Positions 28,160 through 37,539 of a stretch of 64,000 bases of DNA are shown here, one piece after another. A model generated the notes under the pieces. It was given only the letters and a program-made list of their open reading frames with translations, made no database searches and was not told the origin of the DNA. A program made the translations under genes and the position numbers. The first letter of the stretch is position 1; the number at the start of each line of letters is the position of its first letter. This DNA is from Bacteroidota bacterium (GTDB lineage: Bacteria > Bacteroidota > Bacteroidia > Chitinophagales > Chitinophagaceae): NCBI GenBank assembly GCA_026391455.1, contig JAPLEH010000043.1:83444-147443 (forward strand), read 5' to 3'.

Positions 28160-28568
28160 TGTATCGGAGGAAAAGGATCTCTTTATGAAAATATCCTGAA
28201 ACAGGGCCGATCGTGGAATTGGATTGGGTAATCAGGCTTTTCCCCGAAGAGTCGGCCCGGCTATTGGTGTGGATGGTAGTGCCGGAAGCGGGCATCCAGG
28301 TTTCCCTGAAAAAAACGGCATCCGCCCCGTTTTTTCGGGCCTTTTCGATGGCTTTGGCCAATATTTTCTCCTGGTCGTATTCTCCCCGCCAATTAGGTTG
28401 GGCATATCCTTTACCCACCACCACATAATTGCGTTTGATGGCATTTTCTTCCACGAATACATCCACTTTTTGTGTAGGGGTGGAACTGCTTCCCACATAC
28501 GAGAATCTTACAGGTGTGCAGGCAGATAAAAGGGAGAGGGATAAAATGGCAATGTAGATTTTTTTCAT
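28155..28568 (-). CDS. Small lipoprotein, unknown function, 137 aa
   Basis: The N-terminus (MKKIYIAILSLSLLSAC) is a lipoprotein signal with the lipobox LSAC, so the mature protein is anchored by Cys17. After a short Ser/Thr-rich linker comes one small domain with NYVVVGKGYAQPN and KAIEKARKNGADAVFF. This beta-then-helix pattern recalls small envelope lipoproteins in which a helix ending GADAV packs on a beta sheet, but I cannot name a family. The gene lies 76 bp after mlaF on the same strand and might belong to that transcript. It also carries part of the sucD promoter in its stop region. Confidence 0.78.
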   Translation of the reverse strand: MKKIYIAILSLSLLSACTPVRFSYVGSSSTPTQKVDVFVEENAIKRNYVVVGKGYAQPNWRGEYDQEKILAKAIEKARKNGADAVFFRETWMPASGTTIHTNSRADSSGKSLITQSNSTIGPVSGYFHKEILFLRYN

Positions 28569-28644
28569 ATGACTGATCTTTGGTGATAAACCATTAGAGC
28601 CGCATGAATTGTTCCGCGTTTATTTTTACGAAGAAAATCGTTTG

Positions 28645-29505
28645 TTAATTCGTGGGGGGCGTATCAGAAGAAGTGCCCATTGATGGAGCATCTTTACGCA
28701 GCATCTCTTCCATATTACGGTGATTGGGGATTTTGCCGGTTTCTTCCAGCATACGCATGTCTTTGGCATCCTGCAAAAATTCGGAGGCGAAGATAAAATC
28801 GTTCAGCCGTTGGTTTTTGCTGAAAATGATCTCGCGGTTATTGCCTTCCCATTCTTTATTGCCTTTGTACATATACAGGATATAGTTGCCGATCTCCATC
28901 ACGCTGTTCATGTCGTGGGTATTCACCACGGTGGTCATATTGAATTCTTTGGTGATCTCCTGTATCAGGCGATCAATGACGAGTGAGGTTTGGGGGTCGA
29001 GGCCGGAGTTGGGTTCATCGCAAAACAGGTATTTGGGATTGAGTACAATGGCACGTGCGAGGGCCACTCTTTTTTTCATCCCACCACTCAGTTCTGATGG
29101 ATATTTTTTGTTCACGTCATCGGCGAGACTCACCCGGGCCAGTACTTCGTTTACCCTTTCCAGTTTTTTCTTAAAGGAATCTTTAGTAAACATATTCAGC
29201 GGAAACATCACATTCTCCTGTACGTTCAAACTATCGAAGAGGGCTGACCCCTGGAAGAGCATACCGATCTCTTTACGGATCTCTGTTTTTTCGGTGCCTT
29301 TCATGGCGGTGAAGTTTTGTCCGCCATATAGTATCTCCCCCTGGTCGGGCTCAAAAAGGCCCACCATGCATTTTTGCAACACGGTCTTGCCACTGCCACT
29401 CGACCCGATGATCAGGTTACACTGTCCGGCTTTCATTACACAGCTCACATCTTCGATCACCACTTTATCGCCAAAACTTTTCTTTATGTTTTTTACTTCT
29501 ATCAT
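28645..29505 (-). CDS. mlaF: Mla-type phospholipid ABC transporter, ATP-binding protein
   Basis: MlaF powers lipid movement between inner and outer membrane. From the ATG at 29505 (MIEVKNIKKSFGDK) it is 286 residues; the longer ORF start lies inside the 3' end of mlaE. Walker A is GSSGSGKT, the signature LSGGMKKRVALARAI, and Walker B YLFCDEPNSGLDP, with the H-loop in NTHDMNSV. A C-terminal extension of about 40 residues beyond the core is Met- and charge-rich. mlaE lies 16 bp upstream, but no MCE-domain gene (mlaD) is in the window; it may be elsewhere. Confidence 0.93.
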   Translation of the reverse strand: MIEVKNIKKSFGDKVVIEDVSCVMKAGQCNLIIGSSGSGKTVLQKCMVGLFEPDQGEILYGGQNFTAMKGTEKTEIRKEIGMLFQGSALFDSLNVQENVMFPLNMFTKDSFKKKLERVNEVLARVSLADDVNKKYPSELSGGMKKRVALARAIVLNPKYLFCDEPNSGLDPQTSLVIDRLIQEITKEFNMTTVVNTHDMNSVMEIGNYILYMYKGNKEWEGNNREIIFSKNQRLNDFIFASEFLQDAKDMRMLEETGKIPNHRNMEEMLRKDAPSMGTSSDTPPTN

Positions 29506-29521
29506 GCAGGCATTGGGTTTG

Positions 29522-30265
29522 TCAGGTGGGAAGGAGCAGGGCTGATAAAATATAGTCTGCAAATAATATCAATACACAACTTACCACTACGGCCTTGGTA
29601 CTGGCCCTTCCGATCTCCAGGGCACCACCCTTTACAAAGTAACCGTAAAAGGCAGGTATACTGGAAATGATGAAGGCGAATACATATGATTTGATAAGGG
29701 CAAAGATCACATTGAAGGGTACAAAAAATTCAAGTAATCCTTTGTCATATACGATCCCGGGAATGATGCCGGCCGCTACCGCGGCAATGCGGCCTCCCAT
29801 AATACCCAGCACCATGGCAATTACCACCAGCATGGGAATCATCAGCAGGGCTGCGGCGATCTTGGGCATGATGAGGTAAGCTTTGGTATTGATGCCCATG
29901 ATCTCCAGGGCATCGATTTGTTCACTCACCCGCATATTGCCCAACTCACTGGCAATACGGCTTCCGGCCACACCGGCGAGTACGATACATACCAGGGTGG
30001 GAGCGAATTCCAGAATAACCGTATCGCGTACGATCTGTGCAATGGTGGAAGGGGGAATGAGCGGGCTCACCAATTGATAAGCGGTCTGTATGGTGGAAAC
30101 CGCCCCAATGAAAATAGAAATAATGGCCACAATGCCGAGGGAGCCGTATCCGATCTCCGTACACTGGTGAATAAATTCCTTCCAGTACATTTTGCCGTTT
30201 TCCGGTTTGGAAAACATGCCTTTGATCATGAGCAGGTAACGGCCTATATCGCTGAAAATGGTCAT
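29522..30265 (-). CDS. mlaE: Mla-type phospholipid ABC transporter, permease
   Basis: The 247-residue protein is an MlaE/DUF140 permease. An amphipathic N-terminal helix precedes about five membrane segments. Family marks include YGSLGIVAIISIFIGAV, the EFAPTLVCIVLAGVAGSRIASELG stretch that forms the coupling region, and the closing GRASTKAVVVSCVLILFADYIL. It pairs with mlaF 16 bp downstream and is preceded by a promoter at 30274-30304, so mlaE is the first gene of the unit. Confidence 0.94.
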   Translation of the reverse strand: MTIFSDIGRYLLMIKGMFSKPENGKMYWKEFIHQCTEIGYGSLGIVAIISIFIGAVSTIQTAYQLVSPLIPPSTIAQIVRDTVILEFAPTLVCIVLAGVAGSRIASELGNMRVSEQIDALEIMGINTKAYLIMPKIAAALLMIPMLVVIAMVLGIMGGRIAAVAAGIIPGIVYDKGLLEFFVPFNVIFALIKSYVFAFIISSIPAFYGYFVKGGALEIGRASTKAVVVSCVLILFADYILSALLLPT

Positions 30266-30273
30266 ATCGCCTG

Positions 30274-30304
30274 CTAAGATACAGTTTCGTGCCGAAGCGG
30301 CAAG
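30274..30304 (-). promoter_or_regulatory. Promoter of mlaE-mlaF
   Basis: On the minus strand CTTG (30301-30304), a 19-bp spacer and TATCTTAG (30274-30281) fit the Bacteroidota consensus with one mismatch in each box. The ATG at 30265 follows within 10 bp, so the leader would be very short or absent. Confidence 0.5.
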
Positions 30305-30370
30305 TAGTGCTTAACCACTTTGGCTTTTTCGTAATTAAATGGCTGCGTGCTCAGCAATAATTAATAATTA

Positions 30371-32713
30371 TTAAAGGTCCTTGCTTACTTTCCGAAACCG
30401 TTTCCACCATTTCGATTTCTTTACGATCTCTGCAGTGGCTGCTTTGCTTTTCATTTGTGCATCCACTACGGCCACGAGGGCCATGTTGATGATGCTGCGA
30501 ACAGAGCTGCCGAGCTGTAATACGTGTACGGGTTTATGCAAGCCGAGCAGGATGGGTCCGATGGCATCGGCGGTTTCCAGTTCCTTCATGAGGTTATAGG
30601 CGATATTACCGGATGCGAGATTGGGGAAGATAAGGGTGTTCACATCTTTATCCACCAGTTCGCAAAACGGATAATTCTCTTTCATCAGTTCTTTGTTGAA
30701 GGCTACGCTGGCCTGCATTTCACCATCCACCAGCAGGTTGGGCATGCGTTGCTTTACAATTTTACGTGCTTCGGCCACCAGTCTGGCTTCCGGAGAGTCG
30801 CTGCTGCCAAAATTGGAATAGCTCAGCATTGCAATACGGGGTATGATATTGAAGTTGCGCACTTCTTTGGCTACGAGTAAAGTGATCTCGGCCAGTTCTT
30901 CTGCCGTAGGATTGAAATTGACAGTGGTATCGGCCAGGAACAGCGGCCCCTTCTTGGTAAGCATGAGGTACATGCCGGCGATCTTTTTTACCCCTTCTTC
31001 GGTGCCGATGGTTTGCAGGGCCGGGCGTATGGTATCCGGATAGTTTTTAGCCAGCCCGGAGATCATCGCATCGGCATCGCCGCATTCCACCATCATACAG
31101 CCATAATAGTTACGGTCGCGCATCACTTTCTTTGATTCATATGCATTGAAACCGCGGCGTCCGCGCTTTGCAAAAAATAGTTCTGCGTATTTATTTCGTC
31201 TGTCTTCCGTAGCATCGCTGCGGGGATCAAAGATGGGCAAGCCTTCGAGGTCGATACCATTGGCAGTAGCGATGCTTTTGATCTTCGCTTCATCACCTAA
31301 CAGTATGGGGTAACCGATTCCTTCATCAAAGATGATCTGGGCGGCTTTAAGTATTTTAAGATTATCGGCTTCGGCAAATACGATCCGTTTGGGATCGCGG
31401 CGGGCTTTATTGCCGATGATGCGCATTACCTGGTTATCGTGGCCGAGTCGTTTGTCTAGATTGGTGAGGTAGGCATCCCAGTCGGTAATGGGTTGTTTGG
31501 CCACACCGCTTTCCATGGCAGCGCGTGCTACGGCAGGGGCCACGGTGGTGAGCAGACGGGGATCGAGTGGTTTGGGAATGATATAATTTTCGCCAAACAC
31601 AATGTTCTTTTCATTGTAAGCCATGTTCACGATATCGGGTACGGGCGATTTGGCCAGTTCGGCCAGTGCACGTACTGCCGCCAGTTTCATTTCTTCGTTG
31701 ATATGTTTGGCGCGAACGTCGAGCGCACCACGGAAAATGTAAGGGAAGCCCAGTACATTGTTCACCTGGTTGGGATAATCGCTGCGGCCGGTAGCCATGA
31801 TCACATCTTTGCGGGCATTGGTGGCATCTTCCCAACTTATCTCCGGGTCGGGATTGGCCATGGCGAATACGATGGGGTTTTTGGCCATGCTTTTCACCAT
31901 ATCGGGAGTAACGCAGTTGCCGGCGCTGAGACCAATGAATACATCCGCATCTTTCATAGCCTGTGCGAGGGTCATTTCGGATTTGGCATTGGCAAATTTC
32001 AGTTTGAAATCCTCGAGGTCGGTACGGCCTTTATGGAGTACGCCTTTGCGGTCGAACATGAGAAAGTTGTCATGCTTTGCACCGAGGGCTTCATACAGCA
32101 ATGTACAGGCCATGGCGGCAGCGCCCGCTCCGTTGACTACGAATTTTACCTTTTCAATTTTTTTCTTCTGTATCTCGAGGGCATTCAGCAGGGCGGCCGC
32201 GCTGATGATGGCGGTACCGTGCTGGTCGTCGTGCATGACGGGAATATTGAGTTGCTTCTTTAGCTCGCGCTCAATGTAAAAACATTCCGGTGCTTTGATG
32301 TCTTCGAGGTTGATACCGCCGAAGGTGGGCTCCAGTGCCTTTACGATCTGAACAAATTTTTCGGGATCTTTTTCATTGATCTCGATATCGAATACATCGA
32401 TGTCGGCAAATATTTTGAACAGTACGCCTTTCCCTTCCATTACCGGTTTGCCGGCTTCGGGGCCGATGTCGCCGAGGCCGAGTACGGCGGTACCGTTGCT
32501 GATTACGGCCACCAGGTTTCCTTTGGCGGTGTATTTATATACATTTTCCACGTCTTCGGCTATTTCCAGGCAGGGGGCGGCCACGCCGGGTGAATAGGCG
32601 AGGGAGAGGTCACGCTGTGTTTTCGCTTCTTTGGTGGGAATTACTTCGATCTTTCCGGGACGGCCCTTGGCATGGTATTCCAGAGCCTGTTGTTTACGTA
32701 AGTCGTTTTGCAT
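30371..32713 (-). CDS. maeB: NADP-dependent malic enzyme with C-terminal phosphotransacetylase-like domain
   Basis: The 780-residue MaeB-type enzyme decarboxylates malate to pyruvate. The malic domains (about 1-420) show [43 protein letters not shown] and the NAD(P)-binding [11 protein letters not shown]. The C-terminal part (about 430-780) is homologous to phosphate acetyltransferase ([30 protein letters not shown]); in characterised MaeB proteins it is inactive as a transferase but binds acetyl-CoA as an allosteric inhibitor. It is the last backbone gene before the accessory island. Confidence 0.96.
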   Translation of the reverse strand: MQNDLRKQQALEYHAKGRPGKIEVIPTKEAKTQRDLSLAYSPGVAAPCLEIAEDVENVYKYTAKGNLVAVISNGTAVLGLGDIGPEAGKPVMEGKGVLFKIFADIDVFDIEINEKDPEKFVQIVKALEPTFGGINLEDIKAPECFYIERELKKQLNIPVMHDDQHGTAIISAAALLNALEIQKKKIEKVKFVVNGAGAAAMACTLLYEALGAKHDNFLMFDRKGVLHKGRTDLEDFKLKFANAKSEMTLAQAMKDADVFIGLSAGNCVTPDMVKSMAKNPIVFAMANPDPEISWEDATNARKDVIMATGRSDYPNQVNNVLGFPYIFRGALDVRAKHINEEMKLAAVRALAELAKSPVPDIVNMAYNEKNIVFGENYIIPKPLDPRLLTTVAPAVARAAMESGVAKQPITDWDAYLTNLDKRLGHDNQVMRIIGNKARRDPKRIVFAEADNLKILKAAQIIFDEGIGYPILLGDEAKIKSIATANGIDLEGLPIFDPRSDATEDRRNKYAELFFAKRGRRGFNAYESKKVMRDRNYYGCMMVECGDADAMISGLAKNYPDTIRPALQTIGTEEGVKKIAGMYLMLTKKGPLFLADTTVNFNPTAEELAEITLLVAKEVRNFNIIPRIAMLSYSNFGSSDSPEARLVAEARKIVKQRMPNLLVDGEMQASVAFNKELMKENYPFCELVDKDVNTLIFPNLASGNIAYNLMKELETADAIGPILLGLHKPVHVLQLGSSVRSIINMALVAVVDAQMKSKAATAEIVKKSKWWKRFRKVSKDL

Positions 32714-32907
32714 AATTCTAATTTAATGTTCGTCTGTCGCGCAATCGTTTCAAAACGGGTTGCAAGGTACGAAAAAGAAATCCGATTGAGCGGGGTGGCG
32801 GGGAGGGGGAAAACCGGGCTGAACTAAGATAATATTTTACAGTTCAGCGAAGGGAGTAAAACCCCGGCTTACCTCAAACACTAACGGTACGCTTGAATTG
32901 ATATTAG

Positions 32908-33423
32908 TTATAAGTTTCGCCACTTTCTTAGCATTGTCTGTTCTATATCTTCATTTAGTTTTTTTCCTTCTGATGGATCCCTGCCATCATTTATTAGTTG
33001 GCAAGCATTGTCGAAATACTGTTGTAAAGAAATTGTGTATGCATCTAAATTAAATTTCCTGAAATTGAAGTCGGCGAACTTTTTAGTTTCCTCCATAATA
33101 TGCCCGGATAAGAAGAGTAGCAGATCGGGCTCATTTAAATCATCCGCCAAATTGTTATCAAAGACAGCGTAAGTGCTAATTCCCTTATTTCTTCGGCCAT
33201 ATTTGGGTTTAAAGTCTTTTTCCTCAAGAAAATTTAAAAATGGTTGATTACTGGAAACGGAATAATATACAATTTCCCTGACACCTTCTCCAAAATCCAG
33301 GTCCTGAAAATGATAGATTAAGCCCCCCAAATATTTTGCGGCAAAAAAGGTTTTATCGAGATTGTCATAAAATTCGCAAGTTCCATACACTACCATAACG
33401 ATGATTTTAGCGATAACATGCAA
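32908..33423 (-). CDS. Hypothetical soluble protein, 171 aa
   Basis: I recognise no family. The protein is mostly soluble and acidic, with aromatic-rich beta segments (YGTCEFYDNLDKTFF, EIVYYSVSSNQPFLNF) and a charged helical C-terminus (KKLNEDIEQTMLRKW). The true start may be Met9 or Met10. It is the first gene of the accessory island as read from the left and the last in transcription order. Size, lack of signal peptide and context resemble cassette-borne or immunity-type proteins, but nothing in the sequence proves this. Confidence 0.55.
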   Translation of the reverse strand: MHVIAKIIVMVVYGTCEFYDNLDKTFFAAKYLGGLIYHFQDLDFGEGVREIVYYSVSSNQPFLNFLEEKDFKPKYGRRNKGISTYAVFDNNLADDLNEPDLLLFLSGHIMEETKKFADFNFRKFNLDAYTISLQQYFDNACQLINDGRDPSEGKKLNEDIEQTMLRKWRNL

Positions 33424-33535
33424 CTAATTAGCGAAAGAAAGATAATTATATTTTCCATTGCCTCCACTTATTCGTCAGATGGTAATTTCGCTTTGTAGTG
33501 TTATTGTGGATAGGATATATTTGTGCATGCGCATG

Positions 33536-34087
33536 CTAAATTGCAATAACGCAATTGCCAGATCCGATACCCGGATGTTTTGTCAGCGTGCCTTCTTCCA
33601 CTAATATTTCAAGGGCTTTGTAAACATTTAAATGATCGGCAAACCAGTCCGCCAGGGGTTTAAACTGTTCCGTTGTTTGCATATACGTGTAAAAGAAAAA
33701 TCCGTCCAGGCAGCCAAATTCTGGCTTTTCGGTGTGCTTCACTTCGATAACTTGTCCTGTTTGTAAATTATCAAAACGGCAATGCGCCCCATGAAAATAA
33801 AATGTCCACTCAGGAGTAAGCATTCCTTTATGATTATTATTAGTCTTATAGACGGAAGTGGGCCAGTTTCCGTTATCGTTTATACTGAAATCAAACTTAT
33901 GTGAAAGTTTAAGCATTAGTGCAGACGCATCTTCCCGAAATGCTTTTGCACAGAGGTAGATGTTTTCCTTGTTTGATATAATGTCTTGTTTTGTCAAAAC
34001 TTTGCGGTCAACGGTCAGGGGTTTCTGTAAAACAGATATGCAGTGATTCGTTAGCCTGCTTAAAAGAATATCATTTGGTTTTCGCAA
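33536..34087 (-). CDS. Hypothetical soluble protein, 183 aa
   Basis: No signal peptide is present. The N-terminal third is helical; the middle has WTFYFHGAHCRFDN and VIEVKHTEKPEFGCLDGFFFYTYM, a beta-rich core with His and Cys residues that could bind metal, although spacing fits no motif I know. The C-terminus (HPGIGSGNCVIAI) is Gly-rich. The gene starts 6 bp after the stop of the upstream secreted protein (34094-34720), so the two form one transcript. I do not assign a function. Confidence 0.55.
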   Translation of the reverse strand: MRKPNDILLSRLTNHCISVLQKPLTVDRKVLTKQDIISNKENIYLCAKAFREDASALMLKLSHKFDFSINDNGNWPTSVYKTNNNHKGMLTPEWTFYFHGAHCRFDNLQTGQVIEVKHTEKPEFGCLDGFFFYTYMQTTEQFKPLADWFADHLNVYKALEILVEEGTLTKHPGIGSGNCVIAI

Positions 34088-34093
34088 TCAGCA

Positions 34094-34720
34094 CTAGCAC
34101 TCGGCCCACTGATTTAGTATTTTTATCAGCATCCAGTCCCCATTTTCAATCCGTTTGTAAATATAATAACCTCCACCAAAGGCGGTTGACTTAATTATTA
34201 TTGCATAACGCCTGTCTGCCGAAAACAATGGCAGCGAATACCGCCATACCGGCCACTTCAAACGTCGTCCCCAAACCCGTTTATCCTTCTTGTCGTATTC
34301 CACACTGTCAATAAGAACGGAATTGACAAACGAAGAGGTCCATGTCGTGTCATTTTTCATAGCTCGTAATTGCTCACCAAAAAAATCGATATCACGCCTT
34401 GTAAAAATGGTGTCCAATTGATTAGTTAAAATATTTTTATTATTTCCGTACGATAGCTTCTTGAAAATGAAATGGGTATTCTGGAAGGTGTTTTTTGTAG
34501 AAAAATCTGCCGTGTCTTTATAGTATAATTCGTCGGGATATAATTTGTGCCTTATCCGGAATATGCGGTGTTTTACTTTTATGCTGTCGCGAAGAATATC
34601 CTTGTTGATAAAGTCAATGTATTCTTTGTCTGATATGAATGTATTGTACGTTTGAGCCTGAGCAATTGATGCGATCAATACGCCTGTTGATAAAAATAGC
34701 CCGAAAATAGTTCTGAACAT
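34094..34720 (-). CDS. Secreted hypothetical protein, 208 aa, paralogue of 35122-35667
   Basis: From the ATG at 34720 the protein has a good signal peptide (MFRTIFGLFLSTGVLIASIAQA, cleavage near AQAQ). The mature part ends with PLFSADRRYAIIIKSTAFGGGYYIYK then NGDWMLIKILNQW. The same order of elements (PIF..., IALIMIK, Y, G.W, W near the end) is seen in the protein at 35122-35667, so they appear distantly paralogous. This fits a common uncharacterised Bacteroidota secreted family. It lies 6 bp upstream of the 183-residue gene. The ORF extends 20 codons upstream, but the signal peptide supports 34720. Confidence 0.62.
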   Translation of the reverse strand: MFRTIFGLFLSTGVLIASIAQAQTYNTFISDKEYIDFINKDILRDSIKVKHRIFRIRHKLYPDELYYKDTADFSTKNTFQNTHFIFKKLSYGNNKNILTNQLDTIFTRRDIDFFGEQLRAMKNDTTWTSSFVNSVLIDSVEYDKKDKRVWGRRLKWPVWRYSLPLFSADRRYAIIIKSTAFGGGYYIYKRIENGDWMLIKILNQWAEC

Positions 34721-34833
34721 CGGCAAAGCTAATTTGATAGAATGAGGCGATTTTAATTTGGCAATGTGCTTCACGTCCACTGGAAAGCTGCCACTACCTG
34801 AAGCGGAAAATTCTATTTTACTTTTTTTGAATA

Positions 34834-35019
34834 TTATTTTGATGCAACAGTTCTCTTTCTGACAGATACAGTTGATTTTTTCGAAGAAATTATCTTCTTT
34901 TTAGTGTGTTTCATTTTATAATTTTTAATGAACTCACTTATTGCCGCCTGTTCTTTTTCTGTCAATGGTTCACTTTTGATAATAAAGTCAACTCCTCTTG
35001 GTTCTTTTATGTGTCCCAT
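34834..35019 (-). CDS. Small basic protein, 61 aa
   Basis: The protein begins MGHIKEPRGVDFIIKSEPLTEKEQAAISEFIKN, a pattern (GVDF.I.S.PLT..E...IS.FI) that I recognise from short uncharacterised Bacteroidota proteins, and ends in a Lys/Ser/Arg-rich tail from residue 36. The basic tail suggests nucleic-acid contact, but this is only inference. It lies alone between two secreted-protein genes on the same strand. The family pattern makes it more likely real than its size suggests. Confidence 0.6.
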   Translation of the reverse strand: MGHIKEPRGVDFIIKSEPLTEKEQAAISEFIKNYKMKHTKKKIISSKKSTVSVRKRTVASK

Positions 35020-35121
35020 TTTATTTGCTTTTTAGATCTCAGTAGTCGGATTCCAAATTGATTTTGCGCTTTTAATCCTCAGTGTTTCCGTTAGTTCTTC
35101 AAATATAGCAATATAATGTAT

Positions 35122-35667
35122 TCAGTAGCCCCACTCATTCCGTTCAATAAGTGCAAACCTTCGCCATACTCCTCCTTGCCTTGAATAGATAACTGACTCT
35201 GCATATCCCTTTTTATTACCCGGATAATGGTGCTTGATCATAATCAGGGCGATTGAATTGTTTCTAAAAAATATGGGTGAAGTAAACTGGTAAATATGTC
35301 TGGTGGGGTGGTCACGAATGTAGCTATTATTGTTTTCAGGATTTATCAGCTCAGATTGTGGCAACAGGCTATCACTCCACAACAGATCCCTCTTTTTTGT
35401 TATTGCTTCATCAATTGATCTTCGCTCCTTCCGGGAAAATCGCATAACGTATCTCTTTGTTTCGCGGTCCCAGACTTTTCCTTTGCTTAAGAAAAAGTGA
35501 GGTAAGTAATCATAATAATCGGAGCCGATCGTTTCCGTATAGGCGATGATGGAGGTGTCGTTTTCGCGCTCTAAAATATCCGTTAGAAATTCGCTGATTA
35601 AACTATCATTTTGCGAATAGGTGGCCCTCCCAAGAAGTAAAAACAAACTAATTAACACTGTCCTCAT
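35122..35667 (-). CDS. Secreted hypothetical protein, 181 aa
   Basis: From the ATG at 35667 the signal peptide is MRTVLISLFLLLGRATYSQ; the longer ORF would need a TTG start. The mature protein has a helical part with many charges (RFSKERRSIDEAITKKRD) and a C-terminal beta part, FTSPIFFRNNSIALIMIKHH then GGVWRRFALIERNEWG, which parallels the neighbour at 34094-34720. The function is unknown. The Gly-x-Trp turn and closing Trp are the best markers of the shared family. Confidence 0.62.
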   Translation of the reverse strand: MRTVLISLFLLLGRATYSQNDSLISEFLTDILERENDTSIIAYTETIGSDYYDYLPHFFLSKGKVWDRETKRYVMRFSRKERRSIDEAITKKRDLLWSDSLLPQSELINPENNNSYIRDHPTRHIYQFTSPIFFRNNSIALIMIKHHYPGNKKGYAESVIYSRQGGVWRRFALIERNEWGY

Positions 35668-35746
35668 GTACTGCTGCAAGAATTTTCGATAAAGTTAATT
35701 ATTATGCATGTGCCCTGATAGCTTTTTACCAAACTGTTATTCAGTC

Positions 35747-35992
35747 CTATAATGTTTTGCTCCGCTTGAATATTATGGTCTGATAAGGAAGCGGGAATTG
35801 TTTCTTTTTATAAGTGATCGTTTTTGTCTCGTATCCCGGGAACCTGATAGAAATTGATATGTTACGACCTGAGTATCGGCCGGGTATTGCTAAACGAAAT
35901 TCGCTATCTGCATTAGAAATAGTTTTCAAATTAATACTGTCTTTTTTGGAGGTAAAATAAATGTAGGCGAAAGAGACGGGAACTTCTATCAC
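35747..35992 (-). pseudogene. Start-less fragment of a carboxypeptidase-regulatory-like domain
   Basis: The open frame begins right after the TAG of the upstream gene (36026-36028), with no ATG; the only start is a GTG at 35992. The codons just before that GTG already encode domain residues (YGKIIDE), so the domain begins upstream of it. The pattern GKIIDE...VPVSFAYIYF...NADSEFRLAIPG and FPGYETKTITYKK is that of the CarboxypepD_reg-like beta-sandwich found at the N-terminus of TonB-dependent receptors and other surface proteins. It is therefore most likely a 5'-truncated remnant. It is in the same frame as the upstream gene, so readthrough of the TAG would fuse them, but the two parts look unrelated. 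Confidence 0.5.
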
Positions 35993-36025
35993 CTCATCAA
36001 TTATCTTCCCATAAGAATCGCTTAA

Positions 36026-36565
36026 CTAATTGATAGGGCCTGTATAAAAAAACCATGGGGGCCACTTCTTTTTTGTCGAAAAGCCCTTTTGCTTTTTTAC
36101 AAGCAATTTGCCATCCTTTATTTTGTATAGTCTCCCCTTTCTTATCAGCAATTTGGCGGGATGGGCAGTTCTGTTTTGACCGCCAGCTGAAAGAAATGTT
36201 CCGGTATATTTAGATTGTGTCAATCGCTCCGGCACCTCGTCTGTGGATAAGATGAGGGTGTCTGACGGATTTCCACCTGAATTTGTTTGGCTTACAGTAT
36301 CATAAATGGGAATCATATGAAAGAAAACGGTATCACCCGCTACGGTCCAGGTTCCCTTTGTCCAGCTTGAAAGCATATCAAAATGCCAGGTGTAGGTAAA
36401 AGTGCTGTCTGCATTAAGCAGCAGGCGGCTTCCAAAATAATCACGGTACTGCCCGGTGATGTTGGACTGGGCTGTCACATTGGTAGAAGGAAATAATATA
36501 ACTGTCTTTTCCGAAATGCCAGGGAAAAATAGAAATGCCGGTATAAATGGTAAATGCTTTGTCAT
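36026..36565 (-). CDS. Secreted hypothetical protein, 179 aa
   Basis: From the ATG at 36565 the first 33 residues (MTKHLPFIPAFLFFPG...TNVTAQ) could be a signal peptide, although it is atypical. The next part, NITGQYRDYFGSRLLLNADSTFTYTWHFDM then WTKGTWTVAGDTVFFHMIP, is the beta-barrel-like pattern (GxY, L..DSTF.Y, GTW.V.GDT) common in small lipocalin-like Bacteroidota surface proteins. A basic C-terminus (KGRLYKIKDGKLLVKKQK) follows. The TAG stop abuts the carboxypeptidase-like fragment in the same frame. Function is unknown. Confidence 0.6.
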   Translation of the reverse strand: MTKHLPFIPAFLFFPGISEKTVILFPSTNVTAQSNITGQYRDYFGSRLLLNADSTFTYTWHFDMLSSWTKGTWTVAGDTVFFHMIPIYDTVSQTNSGGNPSDTLILSTDEVPERLTQSKYTGTFLSAGGQNRTAHPAKLLIRKGRLYKIKDGKLLVKKQKGFSTKKKWPPWFFYTGPIN

Positions 36566-36758
36566 GCTATCTTGTCCGATGCAGGACAGTGAGGGTTTAC
36601 ACAAATTTCATATCACTTTTTCTGGCTTTGAGGTTGGGTGGGTTTCGGGTCAGAACGTTTCAATTTACTCAAAAACTCAATTGACTACTAATAACCTGAT
36701 ATTTAAGTCAGTCCATGATGTAAAACTATTTTAGGCTTTTGGGTTTCTAATATCAACT

Positions 36759-37352
36759 TTATAGCCCATCTTCCCGTTTGGAAAGCCACTCTCTGTATTT
36801 ACGTTTGAATGCTTCTTTTGTCGTAACGTCTTTGAGAACAAAGTCAACGCCTCCGTCATAAGGCACCACCAGTACTTTTTTTTCAAACGATACAAAAATG
36901 ACTCTTATGTTGTCATTTGCAATCTCTCTTAAAAGGTTGTCGTGATAGTTGATTTTCCAAATTGTTTGAGCAAATGCAGGTCTGTAAATTTCACTTTCTT
37001 CATATTGTTCTGCGTCAATTTTATTCAATTCAATATTGTCTAATCTGACAAATGAGTAAGGCTTTAGTATTTCTGTCTCTTCTGTTATGTGCGTTGTACT
37101 TTTGTCGCCCCAGTTATAGTCTCCTGTTACTATATAAATTGGTGTTTCGGGTCCGAACAGGTCGGATATTATTTCGTTTTGTCTTGAAATAATGATTTCC
37201 AATTCCTGGTCGTCCTCAGCATATCTTTTTGATTCTGGCAGACTATGTATTCTAAACCACCTGTCTGAATAGTCGTGCCTGAATAAGTAGGAAATAGGGA
37301 CTGTGTCAGGGTAATGTAAAGACCATAGTTTTTGAAACTCTTCTTTTGTCAT
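36759..37352 (-). CDS. DUF3885-like hypothetical protein, 197 aa
   Basis: From the ATG at 37352 (MTKEEFQKLW) the product is a soluble protein. The segment FRIHSLPESKRYAEDDQELEI, then IYIVTGDYNWG, matches the pattern I associate with DUF3885, where a RFHSLPESKRY element is followed by a beta strand. The C-terminal half has VIFVSFEKKVLVVPYDGGVDF and a basic end (FKRKYREWLSKRE). DUF3885 proteins are uncharacterised and often appear among toxin-immunity-like clusters. The ORF's extra 28 upstream codons do not fit and are left out. Confidence 0.6.
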   Translation of the reverse strand: MTKEEFQKLWSLHYPDTVPISYLFRHDYSDRWFRIHSLPESKRYAEDDQELEIIISRQNEIISDLFGPETPIYIVTGDYNWGDKSTTHITEETEILKPYSFVRLDNIELNKIDAEQYEESEIYRPAFAQTIWKINYHDNLLREIANDNIRVIFVSFEKKVLVVPYDGGVDFVLKDVTTKEAFKRKYREWLSKREDGL

Positions 37353-37539
37353 CGTGTCGTATTGTAATGTTTGCAGCCTGCTTTTCTTGAGTAATGTAAA
37401 AATATAGGTTAAATTCAGAAAGCCATCATTAGGCATTCAGGGTATGGCATCACGTATTGCTACGGTCGCCGAAATACAGTTAATTTGATTGTTTGAATAT
37501 CTTTCCACATTATTTATATACCCCTCTCCACCCCATTCA

